From Gracilimonas sp. (lineage in GTDB: Bacteria > Bacteroidota > Rhodothermia > Balneolales > Balneolaceae): a DNA stretch of 64,000 nt. Below the pieces are notes generated by a model. It was not told the DNA's origin. It was given only the letters and a program-made list of their open reading frames with translations, and did not search any database. Positions 9,084-18,900 of this stretch are shown here, piece after piece; position 1 is the first letter of the stretch, and each line of letters opens with the position of its first letter. The DNA lies in the NCBI RefSeq assembly GCF_017641085.1, contig NZ_JAEPPI010000001.1, positions 62,001 through 126,000 on the forward strand, read 5' to 3'. A program made the position numbers and the translations under genes.

Positions 9084-12000
9084 ATGAAGGAAGCAGTATT
9101 ACCCCTTTTCTTATTGTTGGCTTTTCAGGTACTCTGTGCTACAGGTGTGCAAGGCCAAACTATAGGTGAACAGAATTTTGTAGTCACACAGTTTGGTCTT
9201 AAAGACGGGCTTCCCCAAAGCTCCGTTAATGATATCATTCAAACGAAAGATGGTTACCTATGGATGGCTACCTATGGGGGATTGGTGCGTTTTGATGGCA
9301 ATTCATTTACGGTATTCAATAAGTCTAACTTAAAAGGATTGGCGACTGAGCGTATCCTCGAATTATATGAAGACCGGAAGGGGGGGATTTGGTTATTTCT
9401 GGAAGGTGATTTGGGGTATGTACAGCGATATATAGGCGGCAAGATAGAAACGTATGATTTTGGAAAGCAAGGAGGCAGCCGGATTGAGTTAAACGAAGAT
9501 GAGAGGGGAGTGCTCTGGGCGACTGCGTATGGAGATACCTATCGTTTTACAGGAACTGAATTTGAAAAGAAAGAACTAATTGTTGATTCTGATTTAGCCG
9601 AAGTAATCAAGAATGATAGTTCAGGTATTTGGCTTGCATACGAGTATAAAATTGTGAAGACGGCAGGCGACAGTGTTATTCAGATAGAGGATTACGAGAA
9701 CGAGGAAAAGAACGCCCATCTTGGATATATAGAAGTTATTGAATACCCAAAGCACTCAGGCCAGCTGTTCATCGGAACGGTTGATAATGGGGTGCTCATT
9801 CAAAATGGAAATTCCCGTCAGGTATTTGATACAGAAAACGGGGCAAGCAACAATAATTTTGTTCGGTTTGAGAGATTTGATGAAGAGAAACTCATCATTA
9901 ATTTCCCCGGCGACATCCTTATTTGGGAAGAAGATAAATTCAGGCAAATGACCCCGATTCCCGGGCAGCTGAATGTTATTTATCGGAGTGTTTTAAAGGA
10001 TAACGAAGGGAATTATTGGTTTGGGACAGACGGAGATGGATTATTTAAACTCCGGTCAACTCCAATTCATATGATCGACATAGATCAGGGCTTAAATAAT
10101 GAGAAAATGCTTTCTCTGGCTCAATTAAACGATGGAAAAGCTCTTTTTGCAACTAATTGCGGGGGTATTTACTATTGGGACGGACTCAAAGCTACCTATC
10201 CAAATTTAAACGAAATATTCGAAGGAAAATGTAACTGGGCAGTATATCAGGATACAAAAGAAAGAATTTGGATTGGTTCAAATGATTTACGTTATCTCCC
10301 GACTTTGGAAGGACCGGCTAAAACTTTTGGTGATGAAGATGGATTCACTGCAGGTAGAGTTTTTGGAATATCAGAAGATACAAAGGGTCAAATTTGGGTG
10401 CTCACTGATGATGGGGTATTTGTTTACAAGGGAGATTATTTTAAGAATCTGACAATAGAAGACGGGCTTTACTACAATAGTGTCCGAACGATATTTGAAG
10501 ATAGCCGTGGAAGAATGTGGATTGGTACAAGGGCCGGCTTAAACAGAATCGATGGCGGGGAAATGAAAAAAATTGAATTATTGAGTAATGAACCGGGCTC
10601 TTTTCAAGAAAAACAACCACCGGTTCGCGCAATTTTTGAAGATGGCAATGGCTACATCTGGGTAGGAACATATGGCAATGGACTTTTCAGGATTGACGGG
10701 AATGAGGTTTTAAATATTACCGAAGAGGATGGTTTATATGACAATATTATCTCACACATTGTTGAAGATGAAGAGGGTAATTTTTGGATGGGCAGTAATC
10801 GTGGCATATCGAGTGTTAATAGAAGCGACTTGAATGGCTTTTTGGACGGTGAAATTGATCACATACCATCCAATTCTTACGGAGCAGCTGATGGCATGAA
10901 TTCTGCCGAAACAAACGGGGGATTTCAGCCAAGTACTTTTACCGATTCTTTAGGTCGTATTTATTTTCCTACCGTAGCCGGCGTAGCTGTGGTAAACCCC
11001 GGGTTAGTCAGGAAAAATGAGGTGTCACCGCGGGTTTATATCGAAAAGCTAAATACAGATGAGGGGCCTGTTGAGCTTTCTTCTGGTATATCACTATCCT
11101 ACAACACTTCATATTTGGAAATTTTATATACAGCTATAAGCTTTTCAGAACCTGGAAAGGTGGAGTTCCGGTATAAAATGGAAGGTTTGAATGATGACTG
11201 GATCGAGGTAGGAAATCGAAGAGAAGCACTCTACTCAAAGATCCCGCCCGGCAATTATACGTTTAGAGTGATTGCCGGTAATAGCGATGGAGTTTGGAAT
11301 ATGGAGGGAGCTTCATTAGCCATTACGGTTATACCGCCTTTCTGGCAAACAGGCTGGTTCTATACCTTAATGGGGTTATTGATCATTGGTACAATTGGTC
11401 TTATCTATTATTTGAGAATAGAGCAGCTGAAAAGACAGAATGCACGACAAAAGCGCTTTACCGAACAGCTTATTGAATCGGAGGAGCAGGAAAGAAAGCG
11501 GATTGCATCTGAACTACACGATAGTCTTGGCCAGCAAATTTTAGTTATAAAAAACAGGGCAGAGCTTGCTCGAAAATTTGTTGATCAACCTGCGGAACTG
11601 GACGAACAGCTTGATGAAATTATGCAAAGTGCGGTTACCTCTATTGAGGACGTCCGGTCTATTTCTCATGGATTACGTCCGGTTCACCTTGAGAAATTTG
11701 GACTCACTGAAGCTTTGAACAATTTATGCAGTCAGGTTCAGGACTCCTCTTCTATAGAATGGAGTTACCATGTGGACGATATTGATGAGGTGATATCCAA
11801 AGACAAAGAAATCAACTTCTACAGAGTTATTCAGGAAGGGATAACCAATATTTTCAAACATTCAAAAGCTACAGAAGCATCTGTAATTATCCGAAGGGCA
11901 GAACCAGGATTAAAAGCTATGATATGGGATAATGGTATTGGATTTGACCCTGGCGATAAATTAAATGCAGGTGGGCTTGGTCTGTCAGGAATGAATGAAA

Positions 12001-12101
12001 GGGTTGAAACTCTCGGGGGTACCTTATCCGTTAATTCGGGAAAAACGGAAGAAACTACAATTACAATAGTTATACCGGTTAAAGAATGGGCAATGTCGTA
12101 A
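9084..12101 (+). CDS. Two-component-regulator-propeller sensor histidine kinase
   Basis: A 1005-residue inner-membrane sensor. Residues 1-24 form a signal peptide. The periplasmic part holds Reg_prop propeller repeats (DGYLWMATYGGLVRFDG near 60; later YWFGTDGDGLFKL, RMWIGTRAGLNRIDGG, YIWVGTYGNGLFRIDG), then a Y_Y_Y domain (EFRYKMEGLNDDWIEVG near 700). One membrane helix spans about 757-779. A HisKA_3 domain follows with phospho-acceptor H812 in ASELHDSLGQQ, then an HATPase with WDNGIGFD (D949, N950, G951) and GGLGLSGMNER. This is a NarX/DesK-class kinase. It overlaps the downstream NarL-type regulator by 16 bp, so the two form a cognate pair. In Bacteroidota such kinases usually sense polysaccharide fragments; the ligand here is unknown, but the adjacent giant surface genes are plausible targets. 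Confidence 0.93.
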   Translation: MKEAVLPLFLLLAFQVLCATGVQGQTIGEQNFVVTQFGLKDGLPQSSVNDIIQTKDGYLWMATYGGLVRFDGNSFTVFNKSNLKGLATERILELYEDRKGGIWLFLEGDLGYVQRYIGGKIETYDFGKQGGSRIELNEDERGVLWATAYGDTYRFTGTEFEKKELIVDSDLAEVIKNDSSGIWLAYEYKIVKTAGDSVIQIEDYENEEKNAHLGYIEVIEYPKHSGQLFIGTVDNGVLIQNGNSRQVFDTENGASNNNFVRFERFDEEKLIINFPGDILIWEEDKFRQMTPIPGQLNVIYRSVLKDNEGNYWFGTDGDGLFKLRSTPIHMIDIDQGLNNEKMLSLAQLNDGKALFATNCGGIYYWDGLKATYPNLNEIFEGKCNWAVYQDTKERIWIGSNDLRYLPTLEGPAKTFGDEDGFTAGRVFGISEDTKGQIWVLTDDGVFVYKGDYFKNLTIEDGLYYNSVRTIFEDSRGRMWIGTRAGLNRIDGGEMKKIELLSNEPGSFQEKQPPVRAIFEDGNGYIWVGTYGNGLFRIDGNEVLNITEEDGLYDNIISHIVEDEEGNFWMGSNRGISSVNRSDLNGFLDGEIDHIPSNSYGAADGMNSAETNGGFQPSTFTDSLGRIYFPTVAGVAVVNPGLVRKNEVSPRVYIEKLNTDEGPVELSSGISLSYNTSYLEILYTAISFSEPGKVEFRYKMEGLNDDWIEVGNRREALYSKIPPGNYTFRVIAGNSDGVWNMEGASLAITVIPPFWQTGWFYTLMGLLIIGTIGLIYYLRIEQLKRQNARQKRFTEQLIESEEQERKRIASELHDSLGQQILVIKNRAELARKFVDQPAELDEQLDEIMQSAVTSIEDVRSISHGLRPVHLEKFGLTEALNNLCSQVQDSSSIEWSYHVDDIDEVISKDKEINFYRVIQEGITNIFKHSKATEASVIIRRAEPGLKAMIWDNGIGFDPGDKLNAGGLGLSGMNERVETLGGTLSVNSGKTEETTITIVIPVKEWAMS

Positions 12102-12736
12102 AAACGTTGATAGCTGATGACCATCCTCTGATGATGAAAGGACTTCAGCAGGTTTTGGAAGGCCATGAGGATTTTGAAATTATAACTGCCGAGAACGGGA
12201 AGGAGGCTTTGGATCATATTCGCAAACAAAGCCCTCAAATTGCCATACTCGATATTGAAATGCCGGAGCTAACAGGCTTTGAAGTAGCTAAACAGGTGCA
12301 TCAAGAGGGAATTCAGATCGATATCATCTTTCTGACTATGTACAAAGACGAGTCCATGTTTAATAAAGCCATGGATGTTGGGGTAAAAGGGTACGTGCTG
12401 AAGGAAAACACCGCTTTGGAAATTTTTAAATGTATTAAAACAGTATTGAGTGGTAAACACTATTTGAGCCCGGCTTTGTCCGATTTTCTGATCAAACGAA
12501 ATGAAAAGCTTCTTACCCCGGCCACTGACAAGGATGGTTTGAACCTGCTTACTAAAACCGAGAAAAAAGTCATCAAGCAAGTGGCCGATATGAAAACGAG
12601 CCAGGAAATAGCTGATGAATTCAATGTCAGTATAAAAACGGTACAAAATCACCGCAATAATATTTGCAACAAACTTGGACTTAGCGGAGCTCACGCCCTT
12701 CTGAAATTCGCAGTCGAACACGCTTCAAAGGTATAA
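12086..12736 (+). CDS. NarL/LuxR-family response regulator
   Basis: A 216-residue regulator with a receiver domain at 5-125 (acidic D11/D12, phospho-acceptor D56 in AILDIEMPEL, T84, K106) and a LuxR-type helix-turn-helix at about 150-212 (LTKTEKKVIKQVADMKTSQE, recognition helix VKTVQNHRNNICNKLGL). It overlaps the 3' end of the propeller kinase gene by 16 bp and is almost certainly its partner. The first DNA after its stop is copy A of the repeated leader, which carries inverted TAC-type half-sites. I infer that this protein binds leaders A, B and C and so controls the downstream surface-protein genes; direct evidence is lacking. Confidence 0.93.
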   Translation: MGNVVKTLIADDHPLMMKGLQQVLEGHEDFEIITAENGKEALDHIRKQSPQIAILDIEMPELTGFEVAKQVHQEGIQIDIIFLTMYKDESMFNKAMDVGVKGYVLKENTALEIFKCIKTVLSGKHYLSPALSDFLIKRNEKLLTPATDKDGLNLLTKTEKKVIKQVADMKTSQEIADEFNVSIKTVQNHRNNICNKLGLSGAHALLKFAVEHASKV

Positions 12737-12747
12737 TTAACGAATTT

Positions 12748-12883
12748 ATAGGTATAAGTACCTATGCGAATGAGTACTCCTGCCTATTGTATTCGTGGAG
12801 AGAGGAGAGCATTTTAGTTTGATATGGGTAAGGGTTGAAGCCGAAACGTTGGCTCTTTTCGTGTAAAACCCTTCAAAATAAAT
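12748..12883 (+). promoter_or_regulatory. Repeated leader, copy A (operator/leader of the surface locus)
   Basis: First of three matching elements. Block 1: ATAGGTA (12748-12754), TACCTAT (12759-12765), ATGAGTA (12770-12776) and TACTCCT (12775-12781), all fitting TACYYMT or its complement, inside an invariant 21-base core at 12767-12787. CGAAT/ATTCG (12767-12771 and 12791-12795) form an inverted pair. Block 2 (12823-12871): ATGGGTA, CCGAAACGTTGGCTCTTTTC and CCCTTC, able to fold with GGG..CCC outside and CC..GG inside. It follows the NarL-type regulator gene and precedes the PKD lipoprotein. Confidence 0.75.
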
Positions 12884-12890
12884 CCAATGA

Positions 12891-13016
12891 ATGAAAACAA
12901 AGATCAGTCCGAAGTGCGTCGGTGATCCTTGGGAATCATCTCTCCTACGGTGGTCCAACCTTAATAGAAAAACAAATCTGTATGAGTTTCTATGGAAAGA
13001 CAACCAAGGGAACTAA
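12891..13016 (+). pseudogene. Probable decayed 5' remnant of a receiver-domain gene
   Basis: A 41-codon frame starting at the position that corresponds to the start of the receiver gene downstream of leader B. The DNA around both starts aligns (AATGAATGAAAA here, ATTGAATGAAAA there), and further matches follow (TGCGTCG/TGCGACG, then TGGGAATCATCT against TGGGAAACATCT) after a short deletion. The predicted peptide itself has no receiver motifs. I read it as a remnant of a duplicated leader-plus-receiver unit. It could also be a genuine small protein or chance similarity. Confidence 0.35.
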
Positions 13017-13057
13017 AAAGAACTACCAATTAACAATACATACTAATAGGGTATAAA

Positions 13058-15292
13058 ATGAAAATCGATAACATGAAAAACGTTAAAACATTATTAAGCA
13101 TGGTGTTATTTGCGGGGTTGCTGATTACATCCTGTCAAAAATCACCAACCTCTGCAGTTGATGAACCAGAGATGAATGCTGTAAGTGGATTATCTGGTGA
13201 TAATGTTGCTCATAACGAGGCACCCTCAACGGCCTCTTCAAATGGAGTAATCATTATTGATTCTTTTGATGAGGGGGCACAATCTGTTGGCCCACTTACA
13301 GGATTTTTTGCAAGTCAAAGAACCGGTCGTGATTTATACGAAGGATCAGGTCCAATAGGTGACAGAAGAGAATTGGCCGGATCAGAAAACTCACCAGGAA
13401 CAGTCAATTTATCTGTTTCCGGTTCAACTCCAGGGGAAATGGTTGCAGCATACAGCGGCTCATCGACTCACTCATCTTTAATTGACTTACGGTATGGAAG
13501 CTGTTCAGATCCGATCCTTAGCGGTCAAAAAAGAAGCATCGTTTGGGGCGAGGTTACTTGTGACCCTACTACGTATCAACTTAATCTTGATCTTTCGGGC
13601 TTGACAAGTTTTGAAATTGATTTCACCAATATGCAAGGCGGGTCAAAGTGGAGTGCAGGCATTTATCTTTCTTCAGGGACAGGAAATAATTTCTTCTATC
13701 GAGAAGTTGAAATTCCTTTTCAAACAACACCATTTACTTTTACTGTTTCAGCATCTGATTTTTCTGGTATAACAGAAGCAGACCTTGCTGATATAGACGG
13801 TATTATTGTGAATATGGGGAACAATGGTAATGTAGCCAGTGGTGGGAATGTGACCATCAGTGAAGTGCGGGCTAATGTGGAAAGTGCTGAGCCGGTTACA
13901 AATGTGTATATAAGCGATTCTTCGGTGGATACATATGATCCCATATTTCCTTCTTCAGCTGATCCAAATTGGGTAACAACGGTATGTTATCAGGAAAATG
14001 ATTTTGGTCTGACAGCAAACTGGGTAAATCCACATAAAGCATATGAAGTTGGAACACATCCTTGGGAAAATGGAACCGTTGATGCTAAATGGATTAACTC
14101 ATACAACAGCATTGATTCACGAGGTCCTGGTGGGCATAACTGGAGTAAGTACGAGACTAATGTATCCGGAAACGGGGATTTTGTTGTTCAACTAATAGCT
14201 GATAACTGCTCTTGGGTATATCTGTCTGAGCCCGATGGAAGTAATCCTGAATTAGTTGGTTATCAGGCAACATCAAGTCCTGGACAATTCAGCCTAGATT
14301 TAGATGGTGATCATAAACTTACATTTGTCATATTCGATGGTGGTGGACTTGCAGGGGGTAAATTCAGATTGGAAACTACTGAATCGTTCGGCGGAACGCC
14401 TCCTCCTCCAATTGAGCCAACCAATACAGCTCCGATAGCCAACGCCGGCTCCGATATTTCTAAAGATGCGACCGGTTCCACGACACCTGTAACCCTGGAT
14501 GGTTCAGGATCTTCTGACCCGGACGGAGATACTTTAACCTACAGCTGGTCGGATGGTTCATCTGTAGTTTCAACAGATGCTTCCTTTACTGCAGACCTTG
14601 CTGATGGCGAATACACCTTTACCCTCACAGTTTCGGATGGCGAAGCTACTGACTCAGATGATGTGACTGTAACCGTTCTTAATACTACTCCTTCAGCCAA
14701 TGCAGGAGCAGATCAAACAGCAGAAGCAACCGGCCCGACCACCCCCGTTACATTGAGTGGTAGTGGTACTGATGCCGACGGTGACGATCTTACTTACTCT
14801 TGGTCTAATGGTGACACCGGTGCAACTACGATTGTGAATCTGGGTGTAGGTGAACATACCTTTACTCTGACAGTTACTGATGAGCAAGGTGCTGCTGGCA
14901 GCGATGAAGTGATTATTGAAATCACTGATACAACTGCTCCTGTAATTTCTTACAGTCAGCAAACAGATAAGTTGTGGCCACCAAACCATAAAATGGTATT
15001 AGTTGCTACCGGAATTACCGCAACAGACCTTGTAGATGGAGCTGTTGATGTGGAAGTTACCGTGTCAAGCAGCGAATCTTCGAATGGAAAAGGAGACGGT
15101 AATACTGATTCTGATTATGAGATACAGGCTAATCCGAATGGTTCTTATGATGTATATGTACGAGCTGAACGCAGTGGAAAAGGCGGCGGCAGAACCTATT
15201 CCATTCTGATGACTACCATTGATGCAGCCGGAAATGAAAGTTCTGAAAGCTTTGATGTTAGCGTAGCCAAAAGTCAGGGTCGTACTAAATAA
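13058..15292 (+). CDS. PKD-domain surface lipoprotein
   Basis: A 744-residue lipoprotein. The signal sequence ends in a lipobox with the lipidated cysteine at C26 (LLITSC). Residues 70-275 form a beta-rich domain of unknown family. Residues 280-445 form a second beta-rich domain (ANWVNPHKAYEVG, WINSYNSID, WSKYETNVSG) that resembles carbohydrate-binding-like modules. Two PKD domains follow at about 455-545 and 546-627 (ANAGSDISKDATG; ANAGADQTAEATG). A final Ig-like domain at about 628-735 carries the LWPPNHKM motif seen in many secreted proteins. There is no type IX tail, so lipid anchoring in the outer membrane is likely. M6 is a possible alternative start. It is preceded by leader A and followed by a strong terminator, so it is probably a one-gene unit under the adjacent two-component system (inference). 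Confidence 0.85.
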   Translation: MKIDNMKNVKTLLSMVLFAGLLITSCQKSPTSAVDEPEMNAVSGLSGDNVAHNEAPSTASSNGVIIIDSFDEGAQSVGPLTGFFASQRTGRDLYEGSGPIGDRRELAGSENSPGTVNLSVSGSTPGEMVAAYSGSSTHSSLIDLRYGSCSDPILSGQKRSIVWGEVTCDPTTYQLNLDLSGLTSFEIDFTNMQGGSKWSAGIYLSSGTGNNFFYREVEIPFQTTPFTFTVSASDFSGITEADLADIDGIIVNMGNNGNVASGGNVTISEVRANVESAEPVTNVYISDSSVDTYDPIFPSSADPNWVTTVCYQENDFGLTANWVNPHKAYEVGTHPWENGTVDAKWINSYNSIDSRGPGGHNWSKYETNVSGNGDFVVQLIADNCSWVYLSEPDGSNPELVGYQATSSPGQFSLDLDGDHKLTFVIFDGGGLAGGKFRLETTESFGGTPPPPIEPTNTAPIANAGSDISKDATGSTTPVTLDGSGSSDPDGDTLTYSWSDGSSVVSTDASFTADLADGEYTFTLTVSDGEATDSDDVTVTVLNTTPSANAGADQTAEATGPTTPVTLSGSGTDADGDDLTYSWSNGDTGATTIVNLGVGEHTFTLTVTDEQGAAGSDEVIIEITDTTAPVISYSQQTDKLWPPNHKMVLVATGITATDLVDGAVDVEVTVSSSESSNGKGDGNTDSDYEIQANPNGSYDVYVRAERSGKGGGRTYSILMTTIDAAGNESSESFDVSVAKSQGRTK

Positions 15293-15336
15293 ACAAGTTA
15301 GCAGAACTGGCACTATATATTTCTTATAGGCTATTG

Positions 15337-15373
15337 AAAGAGACATTTGCGTAAGCAGATGTCTCTTTTTCTT
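15337..15373 (+). terminator. Terminator of the PKD lipoprotein gene
   Basis: AAAGAGACATTTGC and its partner 15355-15368 pair over 14 bp with one G-T wobble around a GTAA tetraloop. A T-rich tail (TTTTTCTTT) follows. It separates the lipoprotein gene from leader B. Confidence 0.8.
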
Positions 15374-15405
15374 TATGAGGTACTTAGGTGAAAAATCAAC
15401 TTCCT

Positions 15406-15528
15406 GGGTACAAGTACCTATACGAATGAGTACTCCTGCCTATTGTATTCGGGAAGACCTAAGGGGATTTTAAGTTCAAATGGGTAAATACCGAATCGTT
15501 GGCTCTTTTCGTGCATACGCCCTCCTCA
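15406..15528 (+). promoter_or_regulatory. Repeated leader, copy B
   Basis: Hairpin/palindrome GGTAC-AA-GTACC at 15407-15418, the invariant 21-base core at 15423-15443 (contains GAATGAGTACTCCTGCC), ATTCG at 15447-15451, then block 2 with TGGGTAAATACC and CCGAATCGTTGGCTCTTTTC (from 15491). The last ~20 bases run into the start codon of the receiver gene at 15547. It is the copy closest to A across its whole length. Its leftmost half-site (CTGGGTA) misses the TACYYMT complement at one base. Confidence 0.75.
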
Positions 15529-15546
15529 ACGAAATAATTTCATTGA

Positions 15547-15939
15547 ATGAAAATCATGATCGTGGATGATCACGCAGCTATGCGACGACTTCTGGGAAAC
15601 ATCTTAACACTGGGCTATAAGGACTTCTCAAATGGCAAACACACGCTCGAGCTGGTTGAATGCGAGAGCGGTGAAGAAGCTATCGAGCAATTCCCAAAAA
15701 CCCGGCCGGATGTTATACTCATGGATTTTCAACTGACAAAGATGAATGGGATTGAAGCGGCTGAAGCTATTCTTCAACAAGATTCATCAGCTAAAATCCT
15801 GTTTGTAACCAGCTACAATAGTTCCTCATTACGGGACAAAGCAAGACATCTATCCACGTTAGGCTTCATGTCAAAAAATAATCTTTCAGACATCATGCCC
15901 ATGCTGTCTTCTCAACATCATATACCCGATACGTTATGA
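15547..15939 (+). CDS. Stand-alone receiver-domain protein (CheY-like)
   Basis: A 130-residue single receiver domain without output domain: acidic pair D7/D8, phospho-acceptor D60 in VILMDFQLTKMNG, T88 in LFVTSYNSS and K110 in GFMSKNN, so all catalytic positions are kept. It lies directly behind leader B, and its stop overlaps the start of the following 2840-residue surface-protein gene by ATGA, so the two are translationally coupled. Such a pairing is unusual. It may take phosphate from the propeller kinase upstream, compete with the NarL-type regulator, or control secretion or assembly of the giant protein. Family call is firm; role is inference. Confidence 0.88.
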   Translation: MKIMIVDDHAAMRRLLGNILTLGYKDFSNGKHTLELVECESGEEAIEQFPKTRPDVILMDFQLTKMNGIEAAEAILQQDSSAKILFVTSYNSSSLRDKARHLSTLGFMSKNNLSDIMPMLSSQHHIPDTL

Positions 15940-18900
15940 AAAAACTGATCCTTCTTTTATCTCTGTTATTGTTAAATGTTACTTCTTTATGGGCCCAGTT
16001 CGGGCCTCCGCCATCCGGGCCGATTGCTGATTTTGTTGAGATCAGTGGAACCCTGGAAGTCGGTGAAACCCTGACCGGCAGGTATGAATATAATGACCCG
16101 AATGGTTTTCCCGAAGATGGGTCAACCTACCAGTGGTACCGGGCCGATGACGAATTTGGAAGTGGGTGGACGGCAATTACCGGAGCTACGGATACTCTAT
16201 ACACCCTGGTAGTGGCCGATGATGGGAAATACATCAGTTTTGAAGTGACTCCTTCTAACGGCACGGACACCGGTATGCCGGCAGAAAGTATGTTGGAAGG
16301 ACCGGTTGGTGGTGGTTCAGGCGGCGGAGGAAATACCCCTCCGGTGGCTAGCAATGTATCTTTTTCAGGGACTTTAGAAGTGGGATCAACATTAACCGGT
16401 TCCTATGATTATAGCGATGCCGATAGTGATCCCGAAAGTGGCTCTGTATATACATGGAACCGTAGTGATGATGGAGCAGGGAGCGGGAAGACTCCAATTC
16501 CGACAGCCGATGCAGCTACCTACACGTTGACAAGCGCTGATGAAGGTAAATACATTAGTTTTTCGGTGATCCCAGGTGATGGCACCGAAGCAGGTACTCA
16601 GGAGGAAAGTGCACTTCAGGGTCCTGTTGCAGCTGAGCCAACAACACCTGCGGTTAGCTTTGCCGGAGGTACCGGAAGTGAAGCCGACCCATACCAGGTG
16701 GGAACGCTCGAGCAGCTGCAAGCCTTGAAAGACAGCCCTTCTTTACATTTTGTATTGAATAATGATTTGGATGCATCAGCAACCTCCACATGGAACTCAG
16801 GGGAAGGATTTGTACCCATTGGCGGTAGTTCACCCTTTACCGGAAGTTTTGACGGACAGGGATTTGTAATTACAGGATTGACTGTTAACCGCTCCACGGA
16901 AGATTATGCAGGCCTGTTTGCCGTTATTGGTGATGGCGGATCAGTCAAGAACATTGGTTTGGAACAACTTTCAATAACCGGAGGTGGAAATACCGGGGGA
17001 CTGGCCGGTGAGAATAACGGAACCATTTCCGGTAGTTATGCCGATGGAGATGTGGATGGATCAGCGATAGTAGGGGGACTTGTTGGGCTAAACAATTCCA
17101 GTATAACGGAAAGCTATTCAGCCGGAACGGTAGCCGGAACACAAGACATCGGCGGCCTGGTCGGACTTCATAGTCTGGGCACCATCTCAAAAAGTTACTC
17201 TGCCAGTAATGCCACCGGAAGCGCGAATAATGTAGGTGGGCTTATTGGTTTTAGTTATGATAATGTGGAGAACAGTTTCGCCACCGGTTCTGTAAGTGGA
17301 GATACTAATGTAGGTGGTTTTGCGGGTAATTATAACAGCGGAACTGTTACGAAGAGTTTTTCTGCGGGATCTGTTACAGGATCTTCTAATGTTGGGGGTT
17401 TTATTGGTCAAAAATATATCTCTGCAGCAGCCACTAATTCCTTTTGGGATACCCAAAGCAGTGGTCAGGCTGCCGCTACAGGTACTGGTAGTACTACCGG
17501 AATTACTGGTAAAACAACCACCGAAATGCAAACCCAAAGCACCTTCACGGGTGCCGGCTGGGACTTGACCGATATCTGGGTGATGAGCGGATATCCTTCG
17601 CTTAAGGCATTTGTGGGGAATACTGCTCCGGTTGTGACCAATGCCGTTGCGGACTTTTCGGTAAACGAGGATAGCTCTGTAGACCCCATCAATTTCACCG
17701 ATGTATTTAGTGATAACGAAGAAAATGATGCGGATTTGACGTACTCATTGGTATCAAACTCCAATACCTCGTTAGTACTCACCTCGGTTGACAATACGCA
17801 GGATATCCTGGGCTTTCTTTTGCAATCGAATGCTAATGGAACAACTGATATCACGATTCAGGCTGAAGACAGCGAAGGGTTGACCGTACAGGAAAGCTTT
17901 ACGATAACTGTGAACGCGGTTAATGATGGTCCTGTATTTACTTTAGCCGGAGACCAATCTTCTAACGAGGACGCTGGCGAACAAACAGTAGAAAACTTTT
18001 TGACGGTTAGTTCTAAAGGAGCAGCAGACGAGTCTGCGCAGGTTTTAAGTTTAGCTGTTGAGTCGGATAATGAAGCCTTATTCTCAGCTCAGCCATCCAT
18101 TGATCTCAACACAGGAACTCTTAACTACACGGCTTCGTCCGATAGTAGTGGCACGGCTACCGTTACGGTAACACTGAGTGACGACGGCGGTGCAGGAAAT
18201 GGTGGTACCGATCAAACGGTAAAAACATTTCTAATCACAGTAAACCCTGTTAATGATGCGCCATATGCGAAAATTACCTATGGAAACCCTGTTGTTCTAA
18301 ATACTTCAGGGTTATTTTCACAGGCTCTTTTTATAGCATATTTTGAGCCAGGACCTTCTAATGAATCCGGTCAGAAGCCTTTGGAATATGCTGTTAGTAC
18401 TGAGGATTCAAGTTTGTTTGAGGTCCAACCAGAGATCGTAATTGCTGGTACCGGATATTCAGGTGGTTACGAATACGCGGGTACGTTAACATTTACTCCT
18501 TTACAAGATACAACCGGAGTCGCTGTAGTTAGCGTTAAAGTAATTGATGATGGAGGTACAGATAATGGGGGAGAAGATAGTTATGAAATAGGATTTACCA
18601 TCACTATTAATCAGGGTAACAGAGCACCTTTGGCATCCAATGCCGGAATAACCGGCTATCCAAAAACAGGAAAAACCATTGCGGCTACCTATGATTTTAG
18701 TGATGCTGATGGCGATGCGAATGCAGGAGCAAGTTTCCAGTGGTACCGACAAACTACAGAATGGGTTAATTCCAGTGAGGTTAAATCTGAAACAAAGATT
18801 GTCGGGGCGATAGACTCTTTATATACCATCACAACGGAGGATACTTTTAGCGAGTTACGTGTAGAGGTTATCCCATTTGATGGTACGGCTTATGGCGATA

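Noticed and set aside
12748-12883. Leader A as a known riboswitch class
   Set aside because: I compared it from memory with c-di-GMP, TPP, cobalamin and ZTP aptamer signatures and saw no match; TAC-type protein half-sites explain the core better.
12746-13003. 85-codon minus-strand frame opposite leader A
   Set aside because: It covers the conserved leader, whose homologues B and C do not keep such a frame.
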